Positions 48,905 through 62,056 of a stretch of 64,000 nucleotides of DNA are shown here, one piece after another. This DNA comes from Eriocheir sinensis. Lineage: Eukaryota; Arthropoda; Malacostraca; Decapoda; Varunidae. A program made the translations under genes and the position numbers. The DNA lies in the NCBI RefSeq assembly GCF_024679095.1, contig NC_066512.1:16643473-16707472 (forward strand), in the 5' to 3' direction. Every line of letters starts with the position of its first letter. Within the stretch, counting starts at the first letter, position 1. The notes below the pieces were generated by a model. The model was given only the letters and a program-made list of their open reading frames with translations, ran no database searches and had not been told where the DNA came from.

Positions 48905-49360
48905 TGTATACCTGGTGATGATGATGAGTATTAATAGGTCTTCACGTCATATCTCGGGGGGCTTGGGGGGGGAAGGGGGGGAAGGTTGAAGAAGAAGAAG
49001 AAGAAGAGGAGGAGGAGGAGGAGGAGGAGGAGGAGGAGATGAAGTAGATGAGGAAGTAGATGAGAGTAATTAGAAAAGGGAGATAGAGTGCGTAGAGTAT
49101 ATTAATTTCCTCCTCCTCTTCCTCCTCCTCCTCCTCCTCCTCCTTCTCTTCCTCTTCCTCCTCCTCTTCCTCCTCCTCTTTACTCTTTCATCGACAGCGG
49201 CGCGTCTATTTTTAGTCTTGCCGTCAAACACTTGGAATATCACGTTTTCCCTTTACGGAGGAGGAGGAGGAGGAAGACGAGAAGGAGGAGGAGGAGGAGG
49301 AGGAGGAGGAGGAGGAGGAGGAGGAGAAGAAGGAGGAGGAGGAGGAGGAGGAGATAGATG
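48710..49360. repeat. (GGA)n, (GA)n, (AAG)n, (CTC)n cluster
   Basis: (GGA) at 48714-48783, (GA) at 48836-48900, AAG into AGG at 48990-49037, (CTC) at 49110-49143, (GGA) at 49257-49352. Confidence 0.95.
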
Positions 49361-49433
49361 TATACATAAAAAAATAATTGGAAAACTAAATGTTCGACTT
49401 TTCTATTTTTAACAAAGGTATCAGGTTTCGAGA

Positions 49434-49822
49434 AGGAGGAAACATGGAAACATGGACTAGCAGGCAGCAGAAAGCCTGTTGGCTCTTTACTAGCTGCCTG
49501 CTTTCAGTGATTTAATCAATCTGTTTGCCATAGGAGTGGCTTGCAGGGAAGGATTAAAGCACTTGTGTACCTACTCTTGGATACGTTCAGTTCACTCCCG
49601 ATGCAGCAAAGTGGCGATCAATGCGTTTCTTGAAGGAGTTGATGGTCTCTGCGTTAACCACTTCTGCAGGAAGGCTGTTCCAGTGGCGAACAACTCTATT
49701 CGAGAAATAACTCCTGCCGATGTCGATATTGCATCGCTTTGCTTTTTCCGTTGTTTCTTGTCCTCAGGTTAGTTTGTAGCGTGAAGAGTTTGGAGTGATC
49801 AACGTTGCTGAGCTTGTTCTTG
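49434..49822 (-). mobile_element. Frameshifted LINE RT C-terminus plus 3' UTR
   Basis: On the minus strand one frame gives KLSNVDHSKLFTLQTNLRTR followed by NNGK. The next frame continues the family's C-terminus with NIDIGRSYFSNRVVRHWNSL, then PAEVVNAETINSFKKRIDRH and a stop after SGVN. The change of frame between them is a small indel, so the copy is inactive. The untranslated tail (49434-49610) matches the fragment at 21430-21588. Only the last roughly 80 codons are present and upstream is (GAA)n DNA. Confidence 0.85.
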
Positions 49823-50300
49823 GAGGAGGAAGAGCAAGAAGAAGAAGAAGAAGAAGAAGATGAAGAAGATAAAGAAGATAATGAAGATAAGGAAGATGAA
49901 GAAGGAAAAGAAGAAGAAGAAGAAGAAGAAGAAGAAGAAGAAGAAGAAGAAAAAGAAGAAGAAGAAAAAGAAGTAGATGAGGAAGAGGAAAAAGTAAGAT
50001 GAAGAAGAAGGGAATAAAAACGAACTGAGGTTAGAAAAGCAAGAAGAGGAGGAATAAGAAAGAAGAGAAAAAAATCCCCGGTAACAGATGCAAACGAAAA
50101 AAAAGAAAATGACAAGTAAAAGATGAAAAAAATATTGAAAGGAAGAAGAAAAAACGCTGACTCGAGAAATAAAAAAAAAGACGAAGAGAGAAAATAAGAA
50201 ATGAAAGAAAATAATGTGAAAAAAAATGGAAACGGAGGAAGATTAAGACGAGAAGAAGGAGGAGGAGGAGGAGGAGGAGAGAGAAAAAGAGAAAAGTTAA
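49823..50300. repeat. (GAA)n and purine-rich DNA
   Basis: GAA units at about 49836-49975 encode long Glu or Ser runs that are not genes. A/G-rich to 50300. Confidence 0.9.
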
Positions 50301-50343
50301 AATTTAGTGAACGGAGAGGAACGGAGAGAAGAGAGGATAAATA

Positions 50344-50448
<105 letters not shown>

Positions 50449-50529
50449 ATTGCCCTCTCAATCGACGCCCAATCAGTTACTTTCCTTTGCCTCTTCCTCA
50501 TCATCCATTGATCGAAACAAATAAATATA

Positions 50530-50562
50530 TAATCCCACAGAGAAGAAGAGGGAGGAGGAGGA

Positions 50563-50593
<31 letters not shown>

Positions 50594-51345
50594 GAGGGGA
50601 AGTTATATGGGGCGGCGTGGCGGGGCGATGGACTGACGGAGTGAACGGGAAAGGAAAAGGGAGATGATGAAACGAAGAAAGAAAGGGAAGAAGAAGAAGA
50701 AAAAAACATTATAAGAAACGTAATGGGATCTTAATATAGAAAGTGGGAGGTTTAGACGGAGAGAAGGGAGAAAAGAGGAAAGGGGAAGGAATGGAAGGAG
50801 GGAAAGGAGAGGAATGGTGAAGAGAGAAAGAAATGGGAGGAAATAAACACGATGAGGTAGGAATGCAGGAAGTGGGAGGAGGAGGAGAAGTAAAGAGGAG
50901 ATGGAGGAGAGGGCAAGAAGAGGAAGAAGGGAAGGGAACGAAAGATAATAAAAAGAAAAAAAGGAAGAAGAGCAAAAAAAATGAAAGGATTGGATAGGAA
51001 TGCAGGAAGGGGAAGGAGTAGAAGAAAAAAAAAGGAGAGGAAAGGGGAAGAAAGGACAAGGAGTGAAAGAAAGGAAAGGAAGTAGAAGAAAAAAGAGCAA
51101 AGAAAATGGAAGGAAAATAAGAAACGGTATGAGATTGGAATGCAGGAAGTAGAAGGAGGAGAAAAAAGGAGAGGGAGGAGAGAGCAAGAAGTAGGAAGGG
51201 AAGGGAAATGAATGGTGAAGAGCAAAACGATGGAAGGAAATAAACGCGAAGAGATTGGAATGCAGGAAGTGGGAGAAGAAGAAGGAAACAGGAGAGGGAG
51301 GAGAGGGCAAGAAATGGGAAGGGAAGGGAAGGAAAGGAATGTAGG
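50530..51345. repeat. Purine-rich repeats, units of about 120 bp
   Basis: (GGA) at about 50550-50597. GGAATGCAGGAAGT with flanking GGAGGAG and AAATAAACGCGATGAG-like parts recurs near 50861, 50998, 51138 and 51259. Confidence 0.75.
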
Positions 51346-51446
51346 GCGTGTTGAGGCATTGATCTGCGGCCTCGGAAGAAAGTCCTCGAGGGATCCTTAG
51401 ACTCCACTCTCACATTGACGAGGCTGAGGGTGGGGCGGAGGACCAT

Positions 51447-51494
<48 letters not shown>
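51447..51494. repeat. (GT)n microsatellite
   Basis: About 24 GT units. The balanced stretch just before it (51340-51446) is open on the minus strand (RPTLSLVNVRVESKDPSRTF) but without clear splice borders. Confidence 0.9.
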
Positions 51495-51495
<1 letters not shown>

Positions 51496-51499
51496 GGTG

Positions 51500-52100
51500 C
51501 TAATGGTGTTGATGAAAGAATGGAGGCAAACAACGGTGACAGTGGTGATGATATTGGTGGCGGTGGTGGTAACTTTGCTGTGTTGTTCTCTCACTTTTGT
51601 TTTTCGTCATCAGTCTGATTGTGTTGTTGATGTTTTTTCTCTGTTGTTTGTTCTGGTTGATTGAATACCTTGGTGGTGGTGGTGGTGGTGGTGGTGATAC
51701 AATTAGTGGAAGTGGTGATACAATTAGCGTTGGTGGTTCATTACAATCAACACCTTTATGAGTTACCCGTGTGAGTGGCAGTGGCGGTGGTGGTGGTGGT
51801 GGTGGTGGTGATAACAGATATTGGAGATAGTGAAAGTGATGGTGATGGTGGCGCCGCATCTTTAAGCTTTACCTGACCTCACTATTACGAACATGGCGGC
51901 GCAGGTGTTATAGATAAGGAAGGTGATGAAGGTGGTGGTGGTGGTGGTGGTGATGACACGGGAGAGAGGATATTAAACGGTAATGGTGATGATTTTTGTG
52001 CTGACCTTAGCTTAGACAGACAGGTGGTGGTGGTGATGGTGGTGGTGACATAGGGGAGAGAAGTGGTGATGATAATGGTGATGAGTGCGGAGTTGACTAC
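51500..52100. repeat. (GGT)n-rich region
   Basis: GGT tracts at 51672-51697, 51786-51811, 51931-51952 and 52022-52048 in a GT-rich context. No gene. Confidence 0.85.
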
Positions 52101-52109
52101 CACATGGAA

Positions 52110-53270
52110 AGTCAGAGCTCCCTTAATATTCCCCCTTCCCTTTATTTCCCTTTTCTTTATCCCCCTTTTTCACTTCCTTCCCCTTTAACTTTTCTTCTCT
52201 TTAATCTTCCATCCCCATATTTTCCTTATTTTCACTTTTTTTATTTTTAAACTCCCGTCTTCCCTTCATTTTCCGTTCCCCCTTCCACTTTTTGCACCTC
52301 CTTCCCCTTAACTCTCCTTCCTTCTCTCTCATTCACTCTTTCTCTTCGTTTCCTTCATCTTTATACTTTATCCACCCTTCCTCATTCTTGTTTCTTCATA
52401 TCTCTTCCCTTCATTTTCCCTTCCTCGTATCTCCCTTTTTTCACCTCCTTCCTCTTATCTCTCCTTCCTTCTCTTCCATTTGCCCTTTCTCTTACCTCGT
52501 TTCCTTCATCTTTATACTTTATCCATCCCTCCTCATTCTTGTTTATTCATATCTCCTTCCTTTCATTTTCCCTTCCTCGTATCTCCTTTTTTTTTTTACC
52601 TTCTTCCTCTTAACTCTCCTTCCCTCTCTCTCATTCACCCTTTCTCTTACCTTGTTTCCTTCATCTTTATACTTTATCCACCCTTCCTCATTCTTGTCTT
52701 TTTATATCTCCTTCCTTTCATCTTTTCTCCTTTTATCTTCCCTCCTCCTCCTCCTCCTCCTCCTCTCCTCACCTTTTTCCTCTTTACCTCCTCCTCCCTC
52801 TCACTTTCCCCTTCTCTTATCTCCTTCCCTTCATTATTTCCCCTTACCTCCCCTTCTTCTCATTTTTCCCTTCTCTCATCTCCTTCCCTTCATTTTTTTT
52901 TTGCCCTGTACCTCCTTTCTCTTCCCTTCTTTCCTTTTCCACATCTCCTTTTCATCCATTTTTCTTACACTTTCCTCCCTATCTTTCTCCTCTCTCCATA
53001 TTTCCTTCTCCGTGTCATTTTCCCTTCACCTCCCCTTCCCTCCCATTCTCCCCTCCTCATATTTCCTCCCTTCACCTGGTTTCTATATATTCCCCCCCCC
53101 CCTTTTCTCTCTCTCTCTCTCTCTCTCGCTCTCGCTCTCGCTTTCACTCGCTCGCTCTCACTTTCACCTGCTTTCTCACCTGTTTTCCTCGTATACCAGG
53201 TAGTTCACAGGAGTTCATTAAGCTGATCCTCTCCTTACCTGGTCTCTCTCTCTCTCCCTCTCCCTCTCCC
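52110..53270. repeat. Polypyrimidine region with roughly 130-150-bp repeats
   Basis: TTCCTTCATCTTTATACTTT plus ATCCACCCTTCCTCATTCTTG recurs near 52351, 52501 and 52657. A short (CT) tract with GCTCTC variants lies at 53107-53150. Confidence 0.85.
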
Positions 53271-53277
53271 TACGCAG

Positions 53278-53381
53278 CTAATAAGACCTTAATCTGCTTA
53301 GCCTCCTGCACGGCACCTCTCCACCCCTGTCACTGTCCCTTCCCTAACCACTCCAGCACCTTATTTGTACACCTGCAGAAG
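53278..53381 (+). other. Weak exon candidate
   Basis: A 104-nt stretch lies between a strong acceptor (pyrimidines then TACGCAG) and AAG followed by GTAAGC. One frame is open (NKTLICLASCTAPLHPCHCP and onward) and the other two have stops. The peptide is not obviously protein-like, and the acceptor's pyrimidine tract may be chance in this C/T-rich region. Confidence 0.18.
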
Positions 53382-53399
53382 GTAAGCTACGGGGGCCTC

Positions 53400-54230
53400 T
53401 TATTTACCTGCCTGTATTAACTGTAACACTCTCGTCGCCTCTGCTTCTTCCTCTTCCTTTTCTTCTTCATCTTTTTCATCCACTCTTGCGGCTTACCTCT
53501 CCTTTTCCGGATTTTTTTTTTTTGTTTGTTTGTTTTTTACTTTTCTTTTTCTTCCTCCTCCTCCTCCTCGTTGTAGTTAGTTATAGTTTGTCTCTTCCAT
53601 GTTTTCATATTCTTCCTTCTCCTTATTTTCCTTATCTTAGTTCTCTTGCATTTTTTTCCTGATTCTCTTCTTTCTTTTTTTCTTTTTCTCTTCCATCTTT
53701 TTTTCAGTTTTCCTTTCTTCTCTACCTTCTCTTGCTCCTCCTCCTCCTTCTCCTCCTCCTCTCGTGTCTCCCTGATGTATATTTGTATTTGTAATCCGAT
53801 ACTTTTTCTGTGGATAGAGGGAAGGATGCTCTCTCTCTCTCTCTCTCTCTCTCGTCTATTTCAGTTACACGCCTTCTCAAAACTTCTCTCCACTGCATCA
53901 ATAACTTCGTGAGGGTGTTGAGAGGGAGGGGAGGAGGGTGGGGAAGGAGTGCGGAGGGAGGGAGAGATGGTGGGCAGTTGTGGAGGGGAATGGGTGAGTG
54001 GGGAGATGATCTTAAGGTTGTGGGTTTGGCGGGATGAGAGAAGGGGGAAGGGGAGGAAATGGAAAGGGGGATGTTATGAAGGGGGCGTGAGGATGGGGAG
54101 AAGGGAGGGTAAGGGGTAAAAGGGTGAGGTTAAAAGGGAGGGAATGGGAGGAAAAGGGAGTGTTTGAGAGAAGAGGAAAGGGAGGATGGTGAGGAAGGAA
54201 AGAAAGAGAGTAAGGGAATGAATAAGAGAG
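53400..54230. other. Pyrimidine- then purine-rich, no gene seen
   Basis: C/T-rich to 53860 with a (CT) tract at 53828-53853, then G/A-rich to 54230. Confidence 0.65.
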
Positions 54231-54232
54231 GA

Positions 54233-54236
<4 letters not shown>

Positions 54237-54307
<71 letters not shown>
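54237..54307. repeat. (GT)n microsatellite
   Basis: About 35 GT units. Confidence 0.95.
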
Positions 54308-54310
<3 letters not shown>

Positions 54311-54539
54311 GCATAGGAATAGGTAAATATTTTTCTCTTAGGTAAAGTTAATGTAATATTCAGCGTGTTTCCCGGAGAGCAGATGAGTTGCTGGGTAAGG
54401 TTTCGTGGGTAAATACCTGCTCTACCTCACCTGTAATCACCCTCTCACCCCTCCCTCGGTTATGATGTTTACCTGAGCATCACAAACCTAACCTACCTTA
54501 CCCATGCCTCAGCGCTTACCCCAATCCTAGACCCATGGG

Positions 54540-55130
54540 GAAGATAGGGGTGGGGAAACAGAAGGGAAGGAAAGGGAAGTGAGAGAAATAGGAAGATAGC
54601 TGCAGAAGGGATGGAGAGAAATGGATGAGGAAGGGATGACCAGGTAGGGAAGGAGAGACGGAAGGGTAGGAAAGGGAAGTGGAAGGAATAGGAAGCTGCA
54701 AAAGGGATGATGAGAAATGTATGAGAAAGTGATAAGCATGTCGGGGAAGAGAGACAGAAATGGAAGGGAAGGGAAGGGAAGCTGTAGAAGGGATGGAGAG
54801 AAATATATGAAGATATGGTGAGTAAACAGGGAAGGAGATAAAGAAAGGATAGGAAAGGGAAGTAGAAGGAATAGGATGTTAGCAGCATTGATCAAAAGAA
54901 ATGCATGAGAAAGGGATGAACAAGGAGAGGAAGAGAGGCAGATAGGAAGGAAAGGGAAATGTAAAGGATAGGAAGCCATGAGAGAAGGGATGAAGAGGGA
55001 TGGATGAGAAAGGGATGGGCAAGGGAGGAGAGGCGGAAGGGAAGGGAATGAAAGTGAAAGGAATATGAAGCTAGCAGAAGGAATGAAGAGAGATGGATGC
55101 GGAAGGGATGCTGAAGATGCAATTTGGTGA
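54540..55130. repeat. Purine-rich tandem repeat, about 115-125-bp unit
   Basis: GGGATGGAGAGAAATGGATG (or variants) preceded by AGCTGCAGAA and followed by AAGGAGAGACGGAAGGGNAG recurs five times, near 54608, 54705, 54792, 54885 and 54985. The reverse strand gives Ser/Leu/Pro-rich frames of no meaning. Confidence 0.85.
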
Positions 55131-55184
55131 GGCCGAGAAGGGAATATAAAAGTCATGCATAGAAAATATCTTCCCTCAAACACA

Positions 55185-55869
55185 TTTCCTGGTATTTCTT
55201 CTTTCCTTCACTCCATCTTTTCCTTCCCCACTTTATTACTCTTCCAAGTGTACGTGGTCTTCCTCCTCCTCTTCCCTTCATCTCCCTTTTCACCAGTATT
55301 CATCATTCCTTCTTCCCTTCATTGCAACCTTTCACCCACTCCGCCACCCCTTCAATAACACTCTCTACCCATTCCCTTCCCATCACCCCCTACGCACACT
55401 AACACTGGTCCAACCACCACTTCACTCCTCCCCTTCAATAACTCTCTCCTTTACTCTTCCCCTTACGTACTGCTCTCCATTCTCTGCCCTCTCTTTTTTT
55501 CTCCTTCATTCAATTTCCACCTTCCATCTTTTTCCTGCCCTTCATAAACCGCCTTCCTCCCATTTACTCTTCTTCCCCTTCCTCCCTTTACCATAACCCT
55601 TCATCCACTCTACATTATTTTCGCTTTCCACACTCCTCCTTCACTATCACCCCTCATCCACTCTCCCTTCCCTTTAGTTCCACCCTCCACCCTTTGCCTG
55701 CCCTCCCCCGCCGCCCGCGTCGCCACCAAGCCAAGATCAGGTTCAATATTTACCGCCCCCCGCCTGAGGCCCCTCGAAGCTTGCCGCCAGAGGGCCCGTC
55801 AGCTGCAGGTGTCGCCTTGACGGGGATCTTTTGCGGACAGACACTACGCCACCTCACCTCGATACTGAA

Positions 55870-55870
<1 letters not shown>
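55185..55870. other. Pyrimidine-rich; GC-rich island at 55700-55860
   Basis: The island is open on the plus strand (RRHQAKIRFNIYRPPPEAPR) but clear splice borders are missing, so no exon is called. Confidence 0.4.
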
Positions 55871-57387
<1,517 letters not shown>

Positions 57388-57389
57388 AA

Positions 57390-57741
57390 GAGGAAGTAAA
57401 GAGGGAAGGATAGGGAAGAGGGTACACTCCTGCTATCCTTCCCTCCCCCCTCACTATACCTTCTCCACCTCAATAATCACTTACTCGTCTTGCTATACCG
57501 ATGGCTAAAAAAATAAATCAATAAAATAAGAAAGAGGAAAAGACAAGGTTATAAGTGAGGGTAGTCGGAGGCTAGGAGTCATGAAGGGAAGTATTAGGGT
57601 GGCCATGAGGAAGAACAGGAAACGTGTCCGTGTGTTGGGAAAGGTAAAAGGAAGGCAGGTGTGTGGGCTTGATTGGAGTGCGTGATTGCAATGGGATAGG
57701 AAACGGAAAGGAGGAAGAGGAGGAGGGTGGTAGCTTACGTT

Positions 57742-57783
<42 letters not shown>

Positions 57784-58170
57784 AAAATGGACGGAGAGGA
57801 GAATGAGAACGGACTGAAAAAGGAAGACGAAGAAAATATAAAGATGAAGTAGAGAGAAACAGCGAGAACAAGAAAACGAGGAGAAGAAGGAGAAGGAGAA
57901 CTAGAAGGAACACGAGGAGGAGGAGGAGGAGCGCGTGGAGGAGCGGGTGGTGATTAGCGCGTCCTGCCTCACCTCTTGAAACAATGAGACGTGACTCGGG
58001 ATAACTTCAGCATTCTTCCTGCATCCTCCTCCTCTTTTCTCTCTCTCTCTCTCTCGTACGTTATATTGAGTTTAATCTGAATATATTTAGATTCAACTAA
58101 GACATAGCCCAGAATTAGTTTGCCAGTAGATTAGTGGATGAGCGGAACAGGCTTGGCAGATACAGTCAAG
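57390..58170. other. No gene seen; (GT)n
   Basis: (GT) at 57744-57781, purine-rich at 57830-57930, (CT) at 58039-58054. Confidence 0.7.
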
Positions 58171-58174
58171 AAAA

Positions 58175-58290
58175 GGTTAGATTTTTTTTTTTTTTTTTTT
58201 TTACGTTGATTGCGCCGGTAGGCATGTTCTGGCGCAGGCGAGTGTTTATAGTGGCGCCATTGGGTGGTCTTCAGGACAGCAAGTTTAAGA
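58175..58290 (-). mobile_element. SINE fragment with internal deletions
   Basis: Poly-T, then TTGATTGCGCCGGTAGGCAT, then GTTCTGGCGCAGGCGAGTGT and TTATAGTGGCGCCATTGGGT, then GGTCTTCAGGACAGCA. Compared with the copy at 38765 it lacks the CTTCCCGGTGG part and the part between GCGCCAT and GGTGGTCTTC. Confidence 0.8.
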
Positions 58291-58329
58291 ATAGTAAGGT
58301 TAAGTGAGGTTATGTTTATAGGATCTCCC

Positions 58330-58392
58330 TTGTTTAGTCCTACAGGCCTCTTGCAGACTCCTTATGCTCGTGTGGTCATATGTTCTTCACCC
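58330..58392 (+). mobile_element. Short LINE-tail-like motif
   Basis: TCCTACAGGCCTCTTGCAGA CTCCTTA followed by GTCATATGTTCTT, a form seen at CR1-like LINE ends. A related piece lies near 2972. Confidence 0.4.
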
Positions 58393-58784
58393 CTCTCCTC
58401 TTCTCTGTTGCCTGTTCTTCTGTGTATCCATGCTTCATCCTCTTATTTATGTATACATACCTCCATCATCCCCCACAGTCTTGCCTCTGTCCACCTATTC
58501 CAAACAGTCCACCCCCCCATCATCACCATACAACCACTTCCACTACCACCACTAAACCTTAACCACCATCACCGCCGCCGCCACCCCCCACCTGTCGTCT
58601 ACCTTAATGAAGGGTGCCCGTGGCGTGCAGCGTGCAGGTGACGGGTTTGCCATCACCCACGCACTCAGTCACGCACTTGGTCACGGCTCTTTTTACACTT
58701 GCTTGATTTGGCTTTCTGTGTAGTTGTTATTTTATTTCTTTACTTATATTATTACTACCACTATTAGTACTTTTTTTTTTTGCT

Positions 58785-58806
58785 ACAGCTACCACTACTA
58801 CTACTG

Positions 58807-58863
<57 letters not shown>

Positions 58864-58875
58864 TTACTACTACTG
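58785..58875. repeat. (TAC)n microsatellite
   Basis: About 25 TAC units, slightly interrupted. Confidence 0.95.
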
Positions 58876-58899
58876 TCATTTCTTCTAACACTCATTACA

Positions 58900-59150
58900 C
58901 GGGAAACATACAAAGACTTTAACATTACATAGATTTCTTTTCTCCTTCCTTCCCTTCCGTTGCTCCGTAGGGCCGTATAAAACATGTTGCGTGTCGCGGG
59001 GTCGATCCATACCACCGCCAGGGGACCCATGACGGCGAACTCCGGTGTAGGATTTCCGTTGGAGTTTTCTTTTCTCTTCGTCCCCTGCCACACTACATTT
59101 TAGAGTTGATGAAATGTAAAATCGTAACAATGCAACTCTTCTATACTTCT
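58900..59150. other. Balanced sequence open on the minus strand, unassigned
   Basis: The minus strand reads NSNGNPTPEFAVMGPLAVVW and onward (IDPATRNMFYTAL) before running into the (TAC) tract. No family or clear splice sites. Confidence 0.25.
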
Positions 59151-59154
59151 TTGT

Positions 59155-59232
59155 TATAGGAGCAGTGATTAACCGAATTTTTTGTCTTCATTTTTTCTTC
59201 CCTTGAGCTGGTTCCTTGCTGAAAAAAAAAGC
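59155..59232 (+). repeat. Copy of dispersed repeat family with tail
   Basis: TATAGGAGCAGTGATTAACC then TTCCCTTGAGCTGGTTCCTT and GCTGAAAAAAAAA. Both parts match the element at 63171-63426. Confidence 0.65.
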
Positions 59233-59368
59233 TATAAAACAAAGAGAAAAACGTCCTCTCATGTGTACAAGCCCAAAGGAAGTGTAAAGTACGGTGATAC
59301 AAGCAATAAAGAGCGATGTAATGGTTATACTTCACTGTGGACTTGGGGAGGTCTTATCATGCGTATAA

Positions 59369-59776
59369 CAGGCGAACAACCAAAGTAACAGAGTGGCACC
59401 CGTGGAATTGCAGGAATCAGAGCAGAGAGAGGACTTGGTGATATGGTTAGAACAGGCGAACAAGCAAACTAACAGAGTGGCACCCGTGGAATTGCAGGAA
59501 TCAGAGCAGACAGGACCAGCAGGTGAAGACATGAAATTAGAACCTTTGCCGCAGCTGAATGAAGTACACTGACATTGGACAGAGAGAGATGGAGGACATT
59601 ATGAAGTGCTTGCGGCCACCACTGGACTAATAATGGCTGACGATGAAGGAGACTGTGATATTATAGATGATTTTGAGGAGGAGGAAGAGGAGGATAAGCA
59701 TAAACGTAAAGTAGCTCAGATTGGTTGTGCCACGTCTATAGAATATCAAGAGAATTTAGTGGGCATAAGTTACTAA
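59369..59776 (+). pseudogene. Decayed open frame with one internal stop and a duplicated segment
   Basis: One frame is open from after a TAA at 59366-59368 to a TAA ending at 59776, broken only by TGA at 59570-59572. It reads QANNQSNRVAPVELQESEQ, then a second copy QANKQTNRVAPVELQESEQ, then TGPAGEDMKLEPLPQLNEVH, the stop, HWTERDGGHYEVLAATTGLI, MADDEGDCDIIDDFEEEEEE and DKHKRKVAQIGCATSIEYQE. The last part alone is a 47-codon ATG-initiated frame (59633-59776). Composition is that of a real acidic protein. The duplication is about 85 bp. A-rich sequence follows the stop, which would fit a retroposed copy. No family recognised. Confidence 0.45.
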
Positions 59777-59779
59777 AAA

Positions 59780-60425
59780 AATGACAAAAGAAAGAAAAAA
59801 AAAGAAAAAAAGCTAAAGTAAATACACACAAAAAATGCAAAACAGATGAAAGTGAAAACAATAAATAACGAGGGAACTCAAAACAGGCAAGAGATTAGTA
59901 AAAAAAGAAGAAAAAAAAGGAATTCTACAACACAATAAGAGAGCGAAGTCACGGTCAGGTCATGTTTCCCTCAGCCTCGTGTTCCTTACCTTCCCCGCCT
60001 CTCTGGGCCACACTGAGCCGCCCGTCGCCTCAGCCGGGCCACGGACACCACCTGTACTCACCTACCACAACGACAATGCCGCCTTTTCTCTCCTGCCTCG
60101 CCGCCGCCTCGGGTATAGGGCCAAACAAGGGCGCCACCACCACAACACTCACACCCAAACTTTGCCGCTAACTTTTCCCTTCAGTCGTTGTTGGTGACCT
60201 CTAACTTTGCTCCGGTCATCACCACCACCACGCTCCGATCACCAGGGCGTGGAGGTGAAGGTGGAGGTGTTGTGGTGTCGCCGCCTGCACCTCCTCTTCC
60301 CTCTTCCCCCTACCTCGCACCTGTGTACCCAACTCCTTCGATCACGTTGTCATGAAAACTGTAACCATTGACTGTGAGGTTTTAAGTGCCATGCTCCTAA
60401 ACATCTCGACGCCCAACCACACATA
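59780..60425. other. A-rich then GC-rich; no confident gene
   Basis: 59780-59940 is A-rich. 59960-60190 is GC-rich and open on the plus strand in two frames (for example ASLGHTEPPVASAGPRTPPV) after a possible acceptor TGTTTCCCTCAG, but no donor or family supports an exon. Confidence 0.35.
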
Positions 60426-60429
60426 ATTG

Positions 60430-61190
60430 GCATGGTTTTCATAGGTGTTTTAGGCTTTTCCATGGGTAGGTTAATGACCCTCGTGGTAGTCTGACCCTTC
60501 CTCTGTACCATAAACCTTAAAAAATAACTCATGAGCACCCGATGATCTCCTTTTCGGCCTTTGGATATTCTTGATGCTAGAGGCGGAGGTGGGTTTCGTA
60601 GGCATCTTAGGCATTTCCAGGAGTAGTTTAATGACCGTGGTGGTAGTCTGGCCCTTCTTCTGTACCATGAGCCTAAAAAAGACACTCATGAACACTCGAT
60701 TGATCTCCTTTTCGGCCTTTGGAAATTGTTGATACGAGAGGCGTTTTAGGCATTTCCATGGGTAGTTTATTGACCCTGGAGGTGGTCTGCCCCTTCTTCT
60801 GTACCATGAGCCTCATAAAACACTCATGAACACTCGATTGATCTCCTTTTCGGCCTTTGGAAATTGTTGATACGAGAGGCGTTTTAGGCATTTCCATGGG
60901 TATTTGAATGACCCTGGTGGTAGTCTGATCCTTCCTCTGTGCCATGAGCCTAAAAAGAATCTCATAAGCACCCGACTGATCTTTTCGGCCTTTGGAAATA
61001 GCTGATGTGAGAGGCGGAGGCGGTTTTCGTAGGCATGTTAGGGATTTCCAGGGGTAGCTTAATGACCCTGGTGGTAGTCTGGCCCTTCCTCTGTACCATG
61101 AGCCTAAAAAAACACTCATGAACACTCGATTGATCTCCTTTTCGGCCTTTGGATATTCTTGAGGCGGGAAGCGGGGCCGTCTGAGAATGC
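60430..61190 (+). repeat. Tandem array of the roughly 145-bp dispersed module (five units)
   Basis: Each unit has GGCATTTCCATGGGTAGTTT (or a variant), ATGACCCTGGTGGTAGTCTG, CCCTTCCTCTGTACCATGAG, CCTAAAAAAACACTCATGA and GATCTCCTTTTCGGCCTTTG in that order. Units are about 137-160 bp long. On the minus strand several stay open (LMVQRKGQTTTRVIKLPMEM repeats). Single copies lie at 19065, 35685, 37675, 40865 and 63640-63960. Confidence 0.93.
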
Positions 61191-61229
61191 CAACCTAAAT
61201 ATTGCAGCAAAATATAGCTACCTTCTGGT

Positions 61230-61620
61230 CACGGTTCTCTTTATTGATCTCCCCTTCCCTTCCCTTCCCTCATAGCTGATTCCACCTCCTGCTCCTCTTC
61301 CCTTTCATTTCCTCCCCTTCCCCTTCCCACGTTTTTTTTTCCCTTTCCTTTCGTTCCCCCTCCAAATCGCCTCAAACCTTCCACCGTTTACGAGTGTACA
61401 GGAAATTAATTGCCGAATACTTTTTATTTTATTTACCTTTTCCCTCTGACGTCGATAACACAAACACGCCTCGATGATGAAAGGCATGTCCCTCACGTTA
61501 CCTGCTCACCCGCGAGGACCTGAAGGAAGAGGAACGTGGGAGTGAAGGATCTTAGGAGTAGCAGGTAACAGAAGGAATAGAAGAAGGAAAAAGGGGAGAG
61601 GAGGAGGAGGAGGAGGAGGA
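61230..61620. other. No gene seen
   Basis: C/T-rich to 61350, unique AT-rich to 61510, (GGA) at 61595-61622. Confidence 0.65.
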
Positions 61621-61669
61621 GGCGGTGGTAGAGTGGTTTGTATGGTACTTAAATATGATTGTGTATTGG

Positions 61670-62056
<387 letters not shown>

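Noticed and set aside
60350..61210. Several minus frames with RLMVQRKGQTTTRVIKLP repeats
   Set aside because: They are translations of the tandem 145-bp module. Frames break between units and single copies elsewhere are not open.
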